A DNA stretch of 37,790 bases from Lysinibacillus xylanilyticus (GCF_001708185.1 NZ_MDDN01000023.1:1-37790), one strand, 5' to 3'; numbered from the stretch's first letter, positions 29,757-37,678 are shown. Numbers and translations are program-made. The notes: a model not told the origin generated them from the letters alone.

Positions 29757-30532
29757 AAACCATTGTTACGACAGCGGGCAGACCAGACGATTTATCGTTG
29801 GCGCTCGCTGCTTTTGCATGTCAACAATTAGATGCTTCGTTTGAACCAAGGAAAAAGCGTTCTGTTCGGAAGATTTCTCAGGAATTGCATGCGCATGTGA
29901 TCGTTGCGGGGAAAAATCGTTTTGAATATTATGCTTTTGGCGCGAATGAGCCGTTTTTCTTTCACCCGAATTCTGCAGCTTTTCGCTTAAAGCGTGTAGC
30001 TCGTGGAGAAGCGGAGCCATTTTTAGAAGCGGCACAGCTTGAAATAGGGGATTCGGTGCTTGATTGTACGCTGGGACTTGCTGCGGATGCTATGTTGGCG
30101 GCCTATACAGTTGGCGAAGCGGGCAGAGTTGTTGGGTTGGAAGCGAATCCTAATGTGGCATTTATTGTTGAGCAGGGGATGCAATCCTATGATACGACTG
30201 AGCTGCCGTTAACTGCATGTATGCGCCAAATTGAAGTGCTGCATGCTGAAGCGGTTAGCTATTTGAAGACTTTACCAGACAATGCTTTTGATGTCGTGTA
30301 TATGGATCCGATGTTTGAAGAGGTTATTGAAGAAGCGAATAATTTTGAGGCATTACGCTTAGCTGGGGAACATGTGACATTAACGGATGATTGGGTAAGT
30401 GAGGCGAAGCGAGTAGCGAGAAAACGGGTTGTGTTAAAGGCTCATTTTCGCTCAGAATGGTTTGCCAAATATCAATTTCAACAGTTTGAAAGAACAACCG
30501 CGAAGTTCCATTATGGTGTTCTAAATGTGTAG
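29744..30532 (+). CDS. Class I SAM-dependent methyltransferase, RsmJ-like
   Basis: A 262-residue Rossmann-fold methyltransferase. SAM-binding motif I is SVLDCTLGLAADA at about 104-116, the acidic end of the second strand is VVGLEANP (129-136), and motif IV is DVVYMDPMF near 185, with the DPxF pattern of N-methylating enzymes on nucleic acid bases. The N-terminal part has a FEPRKKRS stretch. It resembles the Firmicutes relatives of RsmJ, a 16S rRNA guanine methyltransferase, so RNA methylation is likely but not certain. It overlaps the bacilliredoxin gene by 13 bp and is co-transcribed with it. Confidence 0.85.
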   Translation: MREVKTIVTTAGRPDDLSLALAAFACQQLDASFEPRKKRSVRKISQELHAHVIVAGKNRFEYYAFGANEPFFFHPNSAAFRLKRVARGEAEPFLEAAQLEIGDSVLDCTLGLAADAMLAAYTVGEAGRVVGLEANPNVAFIVEQGMQSYDTTELPLTACMRQIEVLHAEAVSYLKTLPDNAFDVVYMDPMFEEVIEEANNFEALRLAGEHVTLTDDWVSEAKRVARKRVVLKAHFRSEWFAKYQFQQFERTTAKFHYGVLNV

Positions 30533-30543
30533 AGATATTTTTA

Positions 30544-30579
30544 AGAGGCTTGTTCACTTTGGACTTGCCTCTATTTTTT
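30544..30579 (+). terminator. Rho-independent terminator
   Basis: AGAGGC pairs with GCCTCT (loop 17), followed by ATTTTTTAT. It ends the brxA-methyltransferase operon. Confidence 0.65.
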
Positions 30580-30600
30580 ATCTAAAAATTACTTACATCA

Positions 30601-30724
30601 TGTTGTTGCCGCTGACGCTACGTTGGCACTGCGCTTTCGCACAAAAAACATCTGCCGCTGCCGCTTCGCTTTCACGCAGTTAAAACCCTTTTGTTGTCGC
30701 TACGGTTTTGCACAAGAAACATCT
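30601..30724. repeat. Degenerate relatives of the 36-bp units
   Basis: Four diverged units follow each other here, in the orientation opposite to the tandem array at 13487-13630. Shared words are CCGCTTCGCTTTC, CGCTTTCGCAC and CACAAAAAACATCTG. Element ends and direct repeats are not visible, so this copy is older or differently made. Confidence 0.7.
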
Positions 30725-30741
30725 GTTGGCCTAAAACCTCC

Positions 30742-30778
30742 GGCCGATTCTGGACGCAATTATGCAGAGGTATATTTG
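30742..30778. repeat. Partner of the palindrome cluster at 10820
   Basis: GGCCGATTC, GCAATTATGC and GAGG follow one another as they do at 10805-10833, with about 75 percent identity over 38 bp. One arm of the palindrome has decayed here. Confidence 0.5.
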
Positions 30779-30920
30779 ATAATATGGTAATATGAAACAG
30801 TAATGGGTTGTTATTTATTTGGAATGTTTCTATCCCCTTAAAAAGAGGTAGTTTTACATTAAATACCTTCATGTTGGGCAATAGGAGATTAATATACATA
30901 TGTAGGTAGGGAGTGATGCA

Positions 30921-31424
30921 TTGATTTACTACGAAGAAAACAGCGGATATGTATCGATTTGGGTTGGCCGTTTTAAAAATGATGAACAGCTTAATCACTA
31001 TCTTGCCACGGTGTACCAGCGTGAGGACGAGACAGATGAAGAGTTCTCCCAAAAGCTAGAGCAGCTTTTCTTACCGCAAAATCAACACCGCGCTTGTGAA
31101 GATGAATTTAAAGAGCTTTATGATGAATTTTACAATCAATTTGAATATGATTTTGGATTAACCTTTGATGAAGATTTTTGTGAAGCCGTTTGTTATGAGT
31201 CCTCTTCTATTAATCTTCATCAATTAATCAATGATGATTTCTCTTATTCCGAGCATTTTAAAGAAAGATTTATTTCAATGGTAGGTAATGAATTATCGAC
31301 ACCCTACAATACGATTATTTTATTGTACGGTGTTGATTATGATGGGCAGATTTCAACTGTCAATCATGATACATGCCAGATTGACTTTATTGGTAAGATT
31401 GATTTCGATGATGAAAGGGGATAG
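30921..31424 (+). CDS. Immunity protein 22 (Imm22) family
   Basis: A 167-residue acidic protein with the Imm22 start pattern: GYVSIWVGRFKNDEQLNHYL, and later FGLTFDEDFCEAVCYESSS. Imm22 proteins are predicted cytosolic immunity proteins that neutralise nuclease-type toxins in polymorphic toxin systems. The start is TTG with GGGAG 7 nt upstream. It is the first gene of a three-gene unit: the ATP-grasp gene starts 2 nt after its stop. No toxin gene lies in the window. It could be an orphan immunity gene of the kind found in immunity clusters. Confidence 0.75.
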   Translation: MIYYEENSGYVSIWVGRFKNDEQLNHYLATVYQREDETDEEFSQKLEQLFLPQNQHRACEDEFKELYDEFYNQFEYDFGLTFDEDFCEAVCYESSSINLHQLINDDFSYSEHFKERFISMVGNELSTPYNTIILLYGVDYDGQISTVNHDTCQIDFIGKIDFDDERG

Positions 31425-31426
31425 CC

Positions 31427-32344
31427 ATGAGAATTCTTTTTTGTAGTGATCCTTTAAACAGTCGATCTGTTGATGTTGATTATGAATTAGAAATGAATAC
31501 AGCGAAATCGCTTGGGTTTAAGGTTGATTTATTTCTTCTCGAAGACGTATTAGATCATAAAGTGCAGCAAGCATTACGTCTTATTGAGCCTTCACATACA
31601 CTGGAAACGGTCATTTATCGTGGCTGGATGTTGAGTCCTGAACATTATGAAAAGTTATATCAAGGGTTGCTAAAGAAAAACTTGGAGCTTATTAATGACC
31701 CCACGCAATATGTAGCTTGTCATTACTTTCCAAACGCCTATCCAATTATTAAAGATTACACGCCTAAAAGTAGATGGCTTGAGATAGCTGCTGTTCATCA
31801 AGATTACAATAGTATCTATGAGAGTGTTGCTGAATTCCATCAACAACCGATTCTCATTAAGGACTATGTGAAATCAAGAAAGCATGAGTGGGAAGACGCT
31901 TGTTTTATTCCTGATGCGTCTGATAAAAAACAGCTTGATTTTGTAGTCCAAAATTTTATTGAGAGACAAGGTCAGGATCTCAATGGTGGGATTGTCTTTC
32001 GTGAATTTATTTCATTAGAGAAGGTAGCTGAACACCCTAAGAGTGGTATGCCGCTGTCGAGAGAATATAGATTGATGTTTTTTAAGCGTCAGCTTTTACA
32101 AGTGCTAGATTATTGGGAAGAGATTACTTATGATTATGGGCAACCTAATTTGGACATTTTTATTCAGTTAGCTAGTCAGTTTAACAGTAACTTTTTCTCC
32201 ATCGATATAGGAAAAACGGTTGATGGTCGATGGCTTATTATTGAGGTTGGAGATGGTCAAGTATCAGGATTACCTGAAAATGCTGTTGATGTGGAAAAAT
32301 TTTATAAGTCTTTGAAGGAGGCTATGCATGAGCAAAGTATATGA
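31427..32344 (+). CDS. ATP-grasp domain protein (R2K/DUF4343-like)
   Basis: A 305-residue protein of the ATP-grasp superfamily, whose members join a carboxylate to an amine or thiol with ATP. The N-terminal domain is MRILFCSDPLNSRSVDVDYE. The ATP-binding part has PILIKDYVKSRKHEWEDACF, the front-door strand GGIVFREFISLE, and the metal-binding end RWLIIEVGDGQVSGLPE, with Glu and Asp in place of the usual ExN. This matches the R2K/DUF4343 group seen beside polymorphic toxins and immunity genes. It lies between Imm22 and an unknown gene, with 2-nt and 17-bp overlaps, so the three act together, possibly to modify or protect a toxin target. Confidence 0.75.
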   Translation: MRILFCSDPLNSRSVDVDYELEMNTAKSLGFKVDLFLLEDVLDHKVQQALRLIEPSHTLETVIYRGWMLSPEHYEKLYQGLLKKNLELINDPTQYVACHYFPNAYPIIKDYTPKSRWLEIAAVHQDYNSIYESVAEFHQQPILIKDYVKSRKHEWEDACFIPDASDKKQLDFVVQNFIERQGQDLNGGIVFREFISLEKVAEHPKSGMPLSREYRLMFFKRQLLQVLDYWEEITYDYGQPNLDIFIQLASQFNSNFFSIDIGKTVDGRWLIIEVGDGQVSGLPENAVDVEKFYKSLKEAMHEQSI

Positions 32345-32840
32345 AGAAATCGAGCTATTTTTGAAAAATCCATCTGCAGAAGAAGAAAGGTTTTGGGGTA
32401 GTGAAGTATTGGTGTGGGTGGATTGGAAAGATTTTGACGATTCTATTATTGAATATTTTAACGGTTTCTTACCTGAAGAAGATCATCTAAAATTTGAACT
32501 TATTGAAAATGATAAGCCTAGGGGCGTTGATATTTTCTTGATGAAAGATGGGGTGAAGAAAGCAATCCCATATGATGAAGAAAGAACTGATAGAGACACA
32601 ACCTTGAAAGCTATTCAGGACTTTATGGCTCCAAACTATCAAATCCGTTGGTACATGGATTCACTCGGCGGTGATACTTTAGCTTTTTGTCTGCTACCAA
32701 CGGAAAAGTGGTTGCAGTTAGAGAAAGAATATGGGGTAGAAAAAGTTACCTATTATTTTGCGCCTATTTCACAAGACTCAGTGATGTTTGAAATGGATAT
32801 GGACGAAGTTTTTAATTTGATGGAAAAAAGAAAACAGTAG
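32328..32840 (+). CDS. Unknown protein of the Imm22/ATP-grasp operon
   Basis: A 170-residue acidic protein. It overlaps the ATP-grasp gene by 17 bp and has GGAGG 6 nt before its ATG. Segments that stand out are VWVDWKDFDDSIIEYFNGFL, then LMKDGVKKAIPYDEE and FMAPNYQIRWYMDSLGGDTL. The composition resembles immunity proteins, and the position in the operon supports that, but I recognise no domain. No signal peptide or membrane helix. Confidence 0.7.
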   Translation: MSKVYEEIELFLKNPSAEEERFWGSEVLVWVDWKDFDDSIIEYFNGFLPEEDHLKFELIENDKPRGVDIFLMKDGVKKAIPYDEERTDRDTTLKAIQDFMAPNYQIRWYMDSLGGDTLAFCLLPTEKWLQLEKEYGVEKVTYYFAPISQDSVMFEMDMDEVFNLMEKRKQ

Positions 32841-32939
32841 AGGATGTAGCAAAATAAATTGGGAATAAAGAGTTACAACAGTAATCGATTGTGAGAACTT
32901 TATCGTCTGTGCAACATGGGTAAGATATGAAGTGAAAGC

Positions 32940-32968
32940 TTTACTTTTCAAATTCACTGTAGTATAAT
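32940..32968 (+). promoter_or_regulatory. Candidate promoter
   Basis: TTTACT and a perfect TATAAT are separated by 17 bp, with 20 bp to the doubtful frame at 32988. It shows that something may be transcribed here even though no good gene follows. Confidence 0.45.
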
Positions 32969-32987
32969 ATATAACGTGCTATTTTAG

Positions 32988-33287
32988 GTGGCATATTTCT
33001 GTAATCTGGCATTCTACTTTTTGTTTTTGAGGATACTTATTCACACTGGCGCATGCTTTGGGGCTGCAAGGACGCAAAAGAAGGTTGGGTTTGCGTTGCT
33101 TAAGTTAGAAGGCACACAGTGGAATTTTACCGCGGCGAGTGAAACATATACGTTTCAAGATAACATTCCCCAGATGATTGGGTTGAGACTTTACAATTTA
33201 CAAAAATGTTACCTATCAAATACTAAAGGGGTGGCTTCGCAAAGGCGAGGCTGCCCCTTGTCTAATTTTTCAGGCAATGTTGGCTGA
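32988..33287 (+). other. Doubtful 99-codon frame
   Basis: A GTG frame of 99 codons without ribosome binding site runs through a terminator hairpin. Its middle reads KVGFALLKLEGTQWNFTAAS and ETYTFQDNIPQMIGLRLYNL, which has some coding look, while both ends do not. I treat it as a decayed gene or a small untranslated RNA unit with promoter (32940-32968) and terminator (33226-33270). Confidence 0.25.
33226..33270 (+). terminator. Strong rho-independent terminator
   Basis: AAGGGGTGGCTTCGC pairs with GCGAGGCTGCCCCTT as a 15-bp stem with G-T pairs, followed after 5 nt by a T-rich tract. It ends whatever is transcribed from 32970 onward. Confidence 0.7.
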
Positions 33288-33360
33288 AATGATGGATAGA
33301 ATTAGCGAAGCAGGGAAAGTAAGGCTGAAAACGACGAATATAATCATCGAACAGATATAG
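33274..33360 (+). pseudogene. C-terminal fragment of an unknown gene
   Basis: The frame MLAEMMDRISEAGKVRLKTT followed by NIIIEQI-stop is coding-like and ends 18 bp before a terminator. There is no ribosome binding site. Probable relic. Confidence 0.3.
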
Positions 33361-33377
33361 ATAAGATCTTTCAGTCA

Positions 33378-33405
33378 GTAGACAGACTTTGTCTACTTTT
33401 TTTTT
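33378..33405 (+). terminator. Rho-independent terminator
   Basis: GTAGACA pairs with TGTCTAC (loop 5), followed by nine T. Confidence 0.75.
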
Positions 33406-33804
33406 GTACGTTGTCGAAATCGAACTAGTTCTTTATATCTGTTTTGACGGGTGGATGTTTCAATATATTAGAACATATGTGACAATAATTACTATACATT
33501 GAAACTTACCATTCATTTTTAAGTGAAAAATAGCAAGAAGCACGTTAAGTTCATGGGCAAAATTTTTAAAAGGTGGAGATAATAGTACACAGTAATGGAG
33601 GAATTTAACGTGAAGTAACATGTATTGAAGTGATGGAAGTTCCTATGATGGAAAAGTGAAGGAGGATTGAAGCGCCTTTACAATGCATTGAGATATAAAC
33701 ATATATCGAAAAGACTGAAAATTCGAACGGAATAAAAAGGTGCCAAATATTGCTGTTATGATAGTTAAGCCAATTACAGGGGAAACGATTGTGGAGGTGT
33801 AAAT
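33406..33804. other. Intergenic stretch
   Basis: About 400 bp without a supportable gene. GTTTCAAT and ATTGAAAC (about 33458-33505) form an inverted repeat. Two GGAGG words (near 33596 and 33660) are each followed only by very short frames. Confidence 0.35.
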
Positions 33805-34095
33805 ATGGCATTAAAACAGACATTAACAATTTTAGATGGATTAGTTCATCTAAAAGTGAATGGTGAAAAAGTGGTACAACTATTTGATGAATATGGAGAG
33901 GTAGAAGCCTCCTTTCAAACGGTACAAGGTGAGCGAAGGGCAACGGACTCTGTGAAAATTGTTACAGTTGGAGTAGCGAAGGAATTCGTGGGTGGTACAG
34001 CTAAGTTTTATGATGAAAATGAATGTAAGCATTTGCGGAAATTATATGGTTCAATGACACATCGTCAAACTTTAGGAGTGGCTGCGAATGAATAA
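33805..34095 (+). CDS. Small protein paired with AroM
   Basis: A 96-residue soluble protein, MALKQTLTILDGLVHLKVNG at the start, probably beta-rich in the first half (EASFQTVQGERRATDSVKIV) and helical at the end. GGAGGTG lies 6 nt before the ATG. The last 8 bases overlap the aroM-like start, so the two are translated together. The family is not recognised. Genes paired with AroM usually include DUF1177 or a transporter; this one is different. Confidence 0.65.
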   Translation: MALKQTLTILDGLVHLKVNGEKVVQLFDEYGEVEASFQTVQGERRATDSVKIVTVGVAKEFVGGTAKFYDENECKHLRKLYGSMTHRQTLGVAANE

Positions 34096-34747
34096 AGTCG
34101 GGATACTAACAATCGGACAATCGCCTCGTTCAGACATTACCCCTACTTTTAAAGAATTTTTTCATGACAATATTGAAATTGTGGAAAGAGGAGCATTAGA
34201 TTCCTTAAAAGAAGCGGAATTACTCAAAGTGATTGCGAAAAAAGAGAAGAATATCACTGTTTCGCGATTGCGTGATGGCAGATCGATAATCATTAGTAAA
34301 AGAGAATTACTGCCTTTATTACAGCATGAATTATCAAAGTTAGAACAAGAGGTTGATATGGTCATTGTACTATGCACAGATGATTTTCCGACGTTAACAT
34401 GTGAAAAGCCCATTTTTTACCCTGGTCGAATAGTTACACAAGTTATTGCTGCAATGGCCGATCAGCCGAACATCGGTTTAATTGTTCCGCTAGAAGAACA
34501 GAGGAGAATCATTTTAAATAAGTGGAAAGGTGTTACGAATAATATTACTGTTGCTGTAGCCTCGCCTTATGATTATGCCAACTTTAAAGCTGCTGCTCAA
34601 TACCTTAAAGATTACCAGGTCGATCTAATTATTTTAGATAGTATGGGCTACAATGAAGAACATAAGCAGCTAGTTAGAAAAGAAAGTGGTATTATCACAA
34701 TTTTGCCACGTACTTTAATTGCGAGAATTGTGCTTGAATATTTATGA
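34088..34747 (+). CDS. AroM family protein
   Basis: A 219-residue AroM protein. It has the family opening VGILTIGQSPRSDITPTFKE with the IGQSPR motif, the middle DMVIVLCTDDFPTL and the late segment LIILDSMGYNEEHKQLVRKE with SMGY. In Escherichia coli aroM lies in the aroL operon; its function is unknown. In other bacteria the family is related to Asp/Glu racemase-like folds and often sits with amino-acid or peptide metabolism genes. Here the only partner is the small gene that overlaps it by 8 bp. A terminator follows. Confidence 0.85.
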   Translation: MNKVGILTIGQSPRSDITPTFKEFFHDNIEIVERGALDSLKEAELLKVIAKKEKNITVSRLRDGRSIIISKRELLPLLQHELSKLEQEVDMVIVLCTDDFPTLTCEKPIFYPGRIVTQVIAAMADQPNIGLIVPLEEQRRIILNKWKGVTNNITVAVASPYDYANFKAAAQYLKDYQVDLIILDSMGYNEEHKQLVRKESGIITILPRTLIARIVLEYL

Positions 34748-34777
34748 AATACTTCCTTATTAAAGGGGAACGTTTCA

Positions 34778-34815
34778 GACTGTAGGAATGCAACTTTACC
34801 TGCAGTCTTTTTTTA
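34778..34815 (+). terminator. Rho-independent terminator
   Basis: GACTGTAGG pairs with CCTGCAGTC (one G-T pair, loop 12), followed by TTTTTTTA. It ends the aroM-like operon. Confidence 0.8.
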
Positions 34816-34932
34816 TTGACACTAAATAAGTGGAATAAATTGGATGGTTTTTATTACCGTTTACTCCAATTCTAAAATACGCCATAATAAAGAGGGAATT
34901 TTAATAAAATTTTGACAAAGGCGAGGCTGACA

Positions 34933-35775
34933 ATGGGAAATAAAAGCTCTATATCAATGAATGTTTTTGATCAAATCATGAATGTAGCTCAAGAAAACGA
35001 TGCACACGTAGATGAACTGGTCTCACGATATATACAAGAGAGATTCATCTATCGATTATCCGTGTCTTCGTATCAGGATCAATTTTGGGTGAGAGGAGAC
35101 TCATTACTAGTTGCTTTGACAAATGGTTTCATAAAGCAGCCACAAGAAATATCTTTAACAGCAAAACCTATCGCACAAAAAATCAGCATGATGAAGCATG
35201 CATTTCAGGAGATTTGTGGAATTGAACTACTGGAGGATGGCGTTGTATTTTTAGGAAGTGAAATAGAAATATCTTTAAAAAAAGATATGATTCATTTGAA
35301 GATACCTGCTACTTTGTCACACATCACTACATACATAATAGTAACGATTCGTTTTACAGAAATTATTCCGTTGGCACCGAAAACAATTGTTTTTCCACCA
35401 TTACTCGACATGGCTTCACCAGTGCTTGTAACAGCGTCACTTGAGTTTGCATTGGCACAAAAGTTTGTGGAAATGTATCAATATCCAACACTAGAAACGA
35501 CGATAAAAGCATTTTATGATGTTTTTGCGGTGTTAAAAACGCAGAAAATAGAAGGGCGTGTATTACAACAATGCATTTTAGAAATGTTTGATTGTCAGCG
35601 ACTAATTTTGGAAAGAAATCATCCGCTTTTCATGAAGCAATTGGCAGATCAGACAGTAGCATTTGTGGATAGCATAAAGCAGGTGCAACGATTCTTTAGA
35701 CCGGTCTATGAAGTATTGTTGAATGAAGATGAATTTTTCAAACAGTGGGATTGTGAATATCAGATATGGCAATAA
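34933..35775 (+). CDS. AbiEii-like nucleotidyltransferase fold, catalytically degenerate
   Basis: A 280-residue protein that follows the AbiEii/AbiGii toxin family (DUF1814) from end to end: helix IQERFIYRLSVSSYQDQF, the site FWVRGDS (51-57) where the family has a VLKGG motif, and PQEISL (70-75) where it has a DxDL motif. Later come VTIRF (137-141) in place of the third Asp strand, FPPLLDMASP (154-163), AQKFVEM (175-181) and KAFYD (192-196). The three catalytic Asp are gone and GG is GD, so nucleotidyl transfer is improbable. The core framework and Lys177 survive. No AbiEi antitoxin adjoins. I start at the ATG at 34933 (GCGAGG 6 nt upstream). Confidence 0.7.
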   Translation: MGNKSSISMNVFDQIMNVAQENDAHVDELVSRYIQERFIYRLSVSSYQDQFWVRGDSLLVALTNGFIKQPQEISLTAKPIAQKISMMKHAFQEICGIELLEDGVVFLGSEIEISLKKDMIHLKIPATLSHITTYIIVTIRFTEIIPLAPKTIVFPPLLDMASPVLVTASLEFALAQKFVEMYQYPTLETTIKAFYDVFAVLKTQKIEGRVLQQCILEMFDCQRLILERNHPLFMKQLADQTVAFVDSIKQVQRFFRPVYEVLLNEDEFFKQWDCEYQIWQ

Positions 35776-35966
35776 AGAAGAAAAGCACCGAGCTCTGTGA
35801 TCTACTTTTATAGATTGAATTTCTCGAACTATCATATCAACTACCTTATTGGAGCGTTCTAAATCATTAAATACAAAAGAAAGAGTTAAGATGTCCTGAA
35901 GCAAATATAAAGGCTCCATCTTAACTCCGCCTTGACATTGCCAAATCCGCTTGTCCAACCTGCGAA

Positions 35967-36593
35967 TTATTTATTGAAACGCACAAGTCGCTCTATCGGA
36001 AGACGAGAAGAGCCATAAGCTGGTCCAGCTGCCTCGCCAATCGCTAGTAATAAAACAGGCACTTCGTTCGGTGGTAACTCCATATATTCAGCAAATTTTG
36101 ATTTGTCGAAGCCACCCATTGCGACTGTATCATAGCCCATTTCCTTCGCTAATAGCATAATTTGCATTGAAATTAAACCTGTGTCAAAGTGAACGATATT
36201 TAGTAGTGCCTCTTTTGGAACCGCACGATACATTGCTAAAGAGTCTTGTGCAAGCTTATTTGCAATTTCTTCAGGCATATAGCCCAGCTCAACATTTTTT
36301 GCATAAATTTCCTCTGCATTTAGATACATTTCTGCATCTCCAATGACAGCGATAATGGCAGATGCTGTTTCGATTTGCTCTTGATTAAATGAAAAAATGT
36401 TAATGTTCTTTTGAATTTCTTTATCATCGATGACGATAAAGCGCCATGGCTGCAGATTACTTGAAGATGGTGCTGAAGTTGCATCTTGTAACAATTGCAT
36501 AATCGTTTCACGAGAAATTGTTGTGTTAGCATTGTATTTACGAACCGATTTACGCTCGAGCATAACTTGTTTTACTGGTGTAGTTGTTGTCAT
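35967..36593 (-). CDS. Nitroreductase family protein
   Basis: A 208-residue FMN-dependent oxidoreductase of the nitroreductase fold, like YodC/MhqN of Bacillus subtilis, which reduce quinones or nitro compounds with NAD(P)H. FMN-binding segments are ERKSVRKYNANTTI at the N-terminus, ATSAPSSSNLQPWRFIVIDD at about 38-57, and AMGGFDKSKFAEYMELPPNE in the C-terminal half. It lies 28 bp after the ohr stop and is probably co-transcribed with it from the OhrR-controlled region, which fits a thiol/oxidative stress role. Confidence 0.88.
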   Translation of the reverse strand: MTTTTPVKQVMLERKSVRKYNANTTISRETIMQLLQDATSAPSSSNLQPWRFIVIDDKEIQKNINIFSFNQEQIETASAIIAVIGDAEMYLNAEEIYAKNVELGYMPEEIANKLAQDSLAMYRAVPKEALLNIVHFDTGLISMQIMLLAKEMGYDTVAMGGFDKSKFAEYMELPPNEVPVLLLAIGEAAGPAYGSSRLPIERLVRFNK

Positions 36594-36621
36594 TTTATTT
36601 CCCTCTTTTACTAAATATAAA

Positions 36622-37026
36622 TTAAACCGCTTTAATTGTTACGTTGATATTGCCCATTGTCGCTTTTGAATATGGACAAACGGTATGTGTAATCTCTAAT
36701 AATTGCTGTGCTTCTTCAATCGATAAGCCTTCAATATGTCCTTCAATTTCAACAGCAAGAACATAGTCAAATGCAGCTTGTTCCATTAGTTTAACCGTTG
36801 CTTTAATTGTTGATGCCCCTTGAATTTTCTTTTGACGTTTTATTAAATCTAACGCGCTATTAAAGCAAGCGCTGTAACCTGCTGCAAATAGTTGTTCTGG
36901 GTTTGTTACATCCGCTAATTTTGAGCCAGGTGGTGCAATATTTAATGTTAACGATTGATCCTCTGCATACGATTTACCATTACGGCCACCGTCATTAATC
37001 ATTGTTGTTGTATACAATTCTTTCAT
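36622..37026 (-). CDS. ohrA: Organic hydroperoxide resistance protein (Ohr)
   Basis: A 134-residue Ohr/OsmC peroxidase that reduces organic hydroperoxides with two reactive cysteines, in the cytosol as a dimer. Cys54 lies in GYSACFNSAL and Cys117 in HTVCPYSKAT, exactly the family positions. Other marks are NDGGRNGKSYAEDQSLTLNI and TNPEQLFAAG. The length is typical. It is divergent from an ohrR gene with OhrR boxes between. Whether it is the OhrA or OhrB paralogue is chosen by the OhrR linkage: OhrA is the OhrR-controlled one in Bacillus subtilis. Confidence 0.93.
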   Translation of the reverse strand: MKELYTTTMINDGGRNGKSYAEDQSLTLNIAPPGSKLADVTNPEQLFAAGYSACFNSALDLIKRQKKIQGASTIKATVKLMEQAAFDYVLAVEIEGHIEGLSIEEAQQLLEITHTVCPYSKATMGNINVTIKAV

Positions 37027-37068
37027 AAGATAAAACTCCTTTTCTTAGGCACTACCAATTAGATTGTG

Positions 37069-37085
37069 TGCAATTTAATTTTGTA
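37069..37085. promoter_or_regulatory. Second, imperfect OhrR box
   Basis: TGCAATTTAATTTTGTA matches the perfect box at 37097 but with imperfect symmetry. It lies on the ohr side of the divergent region, 43-59 bp before the ohr start codon. Confidence 0.6.
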
Positions 37086-37096
37086 AAATCGATTGT

Positions 37097-37113
37097 ACAC
37101 AATTTAATTGTGT
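37097..37113. promoter_or_regulatory. OhrR operator
   Basis: ACACAATTTAATTGTGT is a perfect palindrome and is similar to the TACAATT-AATTGTA boxes that OhrR binds in Bacillus subtilis. It touches the -35 box of ohrR, so OhrR should repress its own gene and ohr. Confidence 0.8.
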
Positions 37114-37142
37114 TTGACAAGTAGAAACTTTATTTTTAATAT
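37114..37142 (+). promoter_or_regulatory. Sigma-A promoter of ohrR
   Basis: TTGACA and TAATAT are separated by 17 bp, 36 bp before the ohrR start codon and directly after the OhrR box. Confidence 0.75.
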
Positions 37143-37177
37143 TAATAATATCAAAAGTACTTAAAGAGGGGATTCCT

Positions 37178-37609
37178 ATGCCGAATCATTTAGATAATCA
37201 ACTATGCTTTCTTTTGTATGCGACTTCAAAGGAAATCATTCGACGATATACGATGTTATTAAAGCCATACGATTTAACTTATACAGGTTATATCGCCATA
37301 CTAGCTCTAGAGGACGATGAGCAAATTACGGTGAAGGAATTGGGGCAACGTTTATTTTTAGACTCTGGTACATTAACACCAGTATTAAAAAAGTTAGAGG
37401 TAAAAGGCTACGTCCGTCGTGAGCGTTCCAAAGAAGACGAGCGACAAATGCAAATCTATTTAACAAAATCAGGTATTGAAGTACGCCAAAAGTTACCTGA
37501 AGTGTCACGTCAAGTAATAAAGCAATCGAATATTACAGAGCAGCAATATATGCAGTTGAGAAATGTCCTTCAAGATATCTTACAGAAGGATTGTCCAATT
37601 AAGGATTAA
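37178..37609 (+). CDS. ohrR: OhrR, MarR-type peroxide-sensing repressor
   Basis: A 143-residue MarR-family repressor of the one-Cys OhrR type. The sensing Cys10 lies in HLDNQLCFLLYATSKE, the OhrR signature; oxidation by organic hydroperoxide releases it from DNA. The winged helix follows with LDSGTLTPVLKKLEVKGYV and RERSKEDERQMQIYLT. The ATG has GAGGGG upstream. It is divergent from ohr and represses it through the boxes at 37069-37113. A strong terminator closes the gene. Confidence 0.93.
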   Translation: MPNHLDNQLCFLLYATSKEIIRRYTMLLKPYDLTYTGYIAILALEDDEQITVKELGQRLFLDSGTLTPVLKKLEVKGYVRRERSKEDERQMQIYLTKSGIEVRQKLPEVSRQVIKQSNITEQQYMQLRNVLQDILQKDCPIKD

Positions 37610-37678
37610 AAGCGGGGAAAATAAGCTAAACATTTATGCAAATGGATCTATTGCGATTTACAAAAACATACTAAGATT

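Noticed and set aside
30672..31052. 126-codon minus-strand frame opposite Imm22
   Set aside because: Shadow across the repeat region and the Imm22 gene start; no ribosome binding site.
33605..33943. 112-codon minus-strand frame opposite the AroM-linked gene
   Set aside because: Half of it is antisense to the well-supported gene at 33805; His/Leu-rich low-complexity translation.
35602..35919. Minus-strand frame starting MEPLYLLQDILTLSFVFNDL with a GGCGGAG site
   Set aside because: Two thirds of it is antisense to the AbiEii-like gene and reads as low-quality hydrophobic sequence. Only 35776-35919 could be an independent relic; evidence is too weak.
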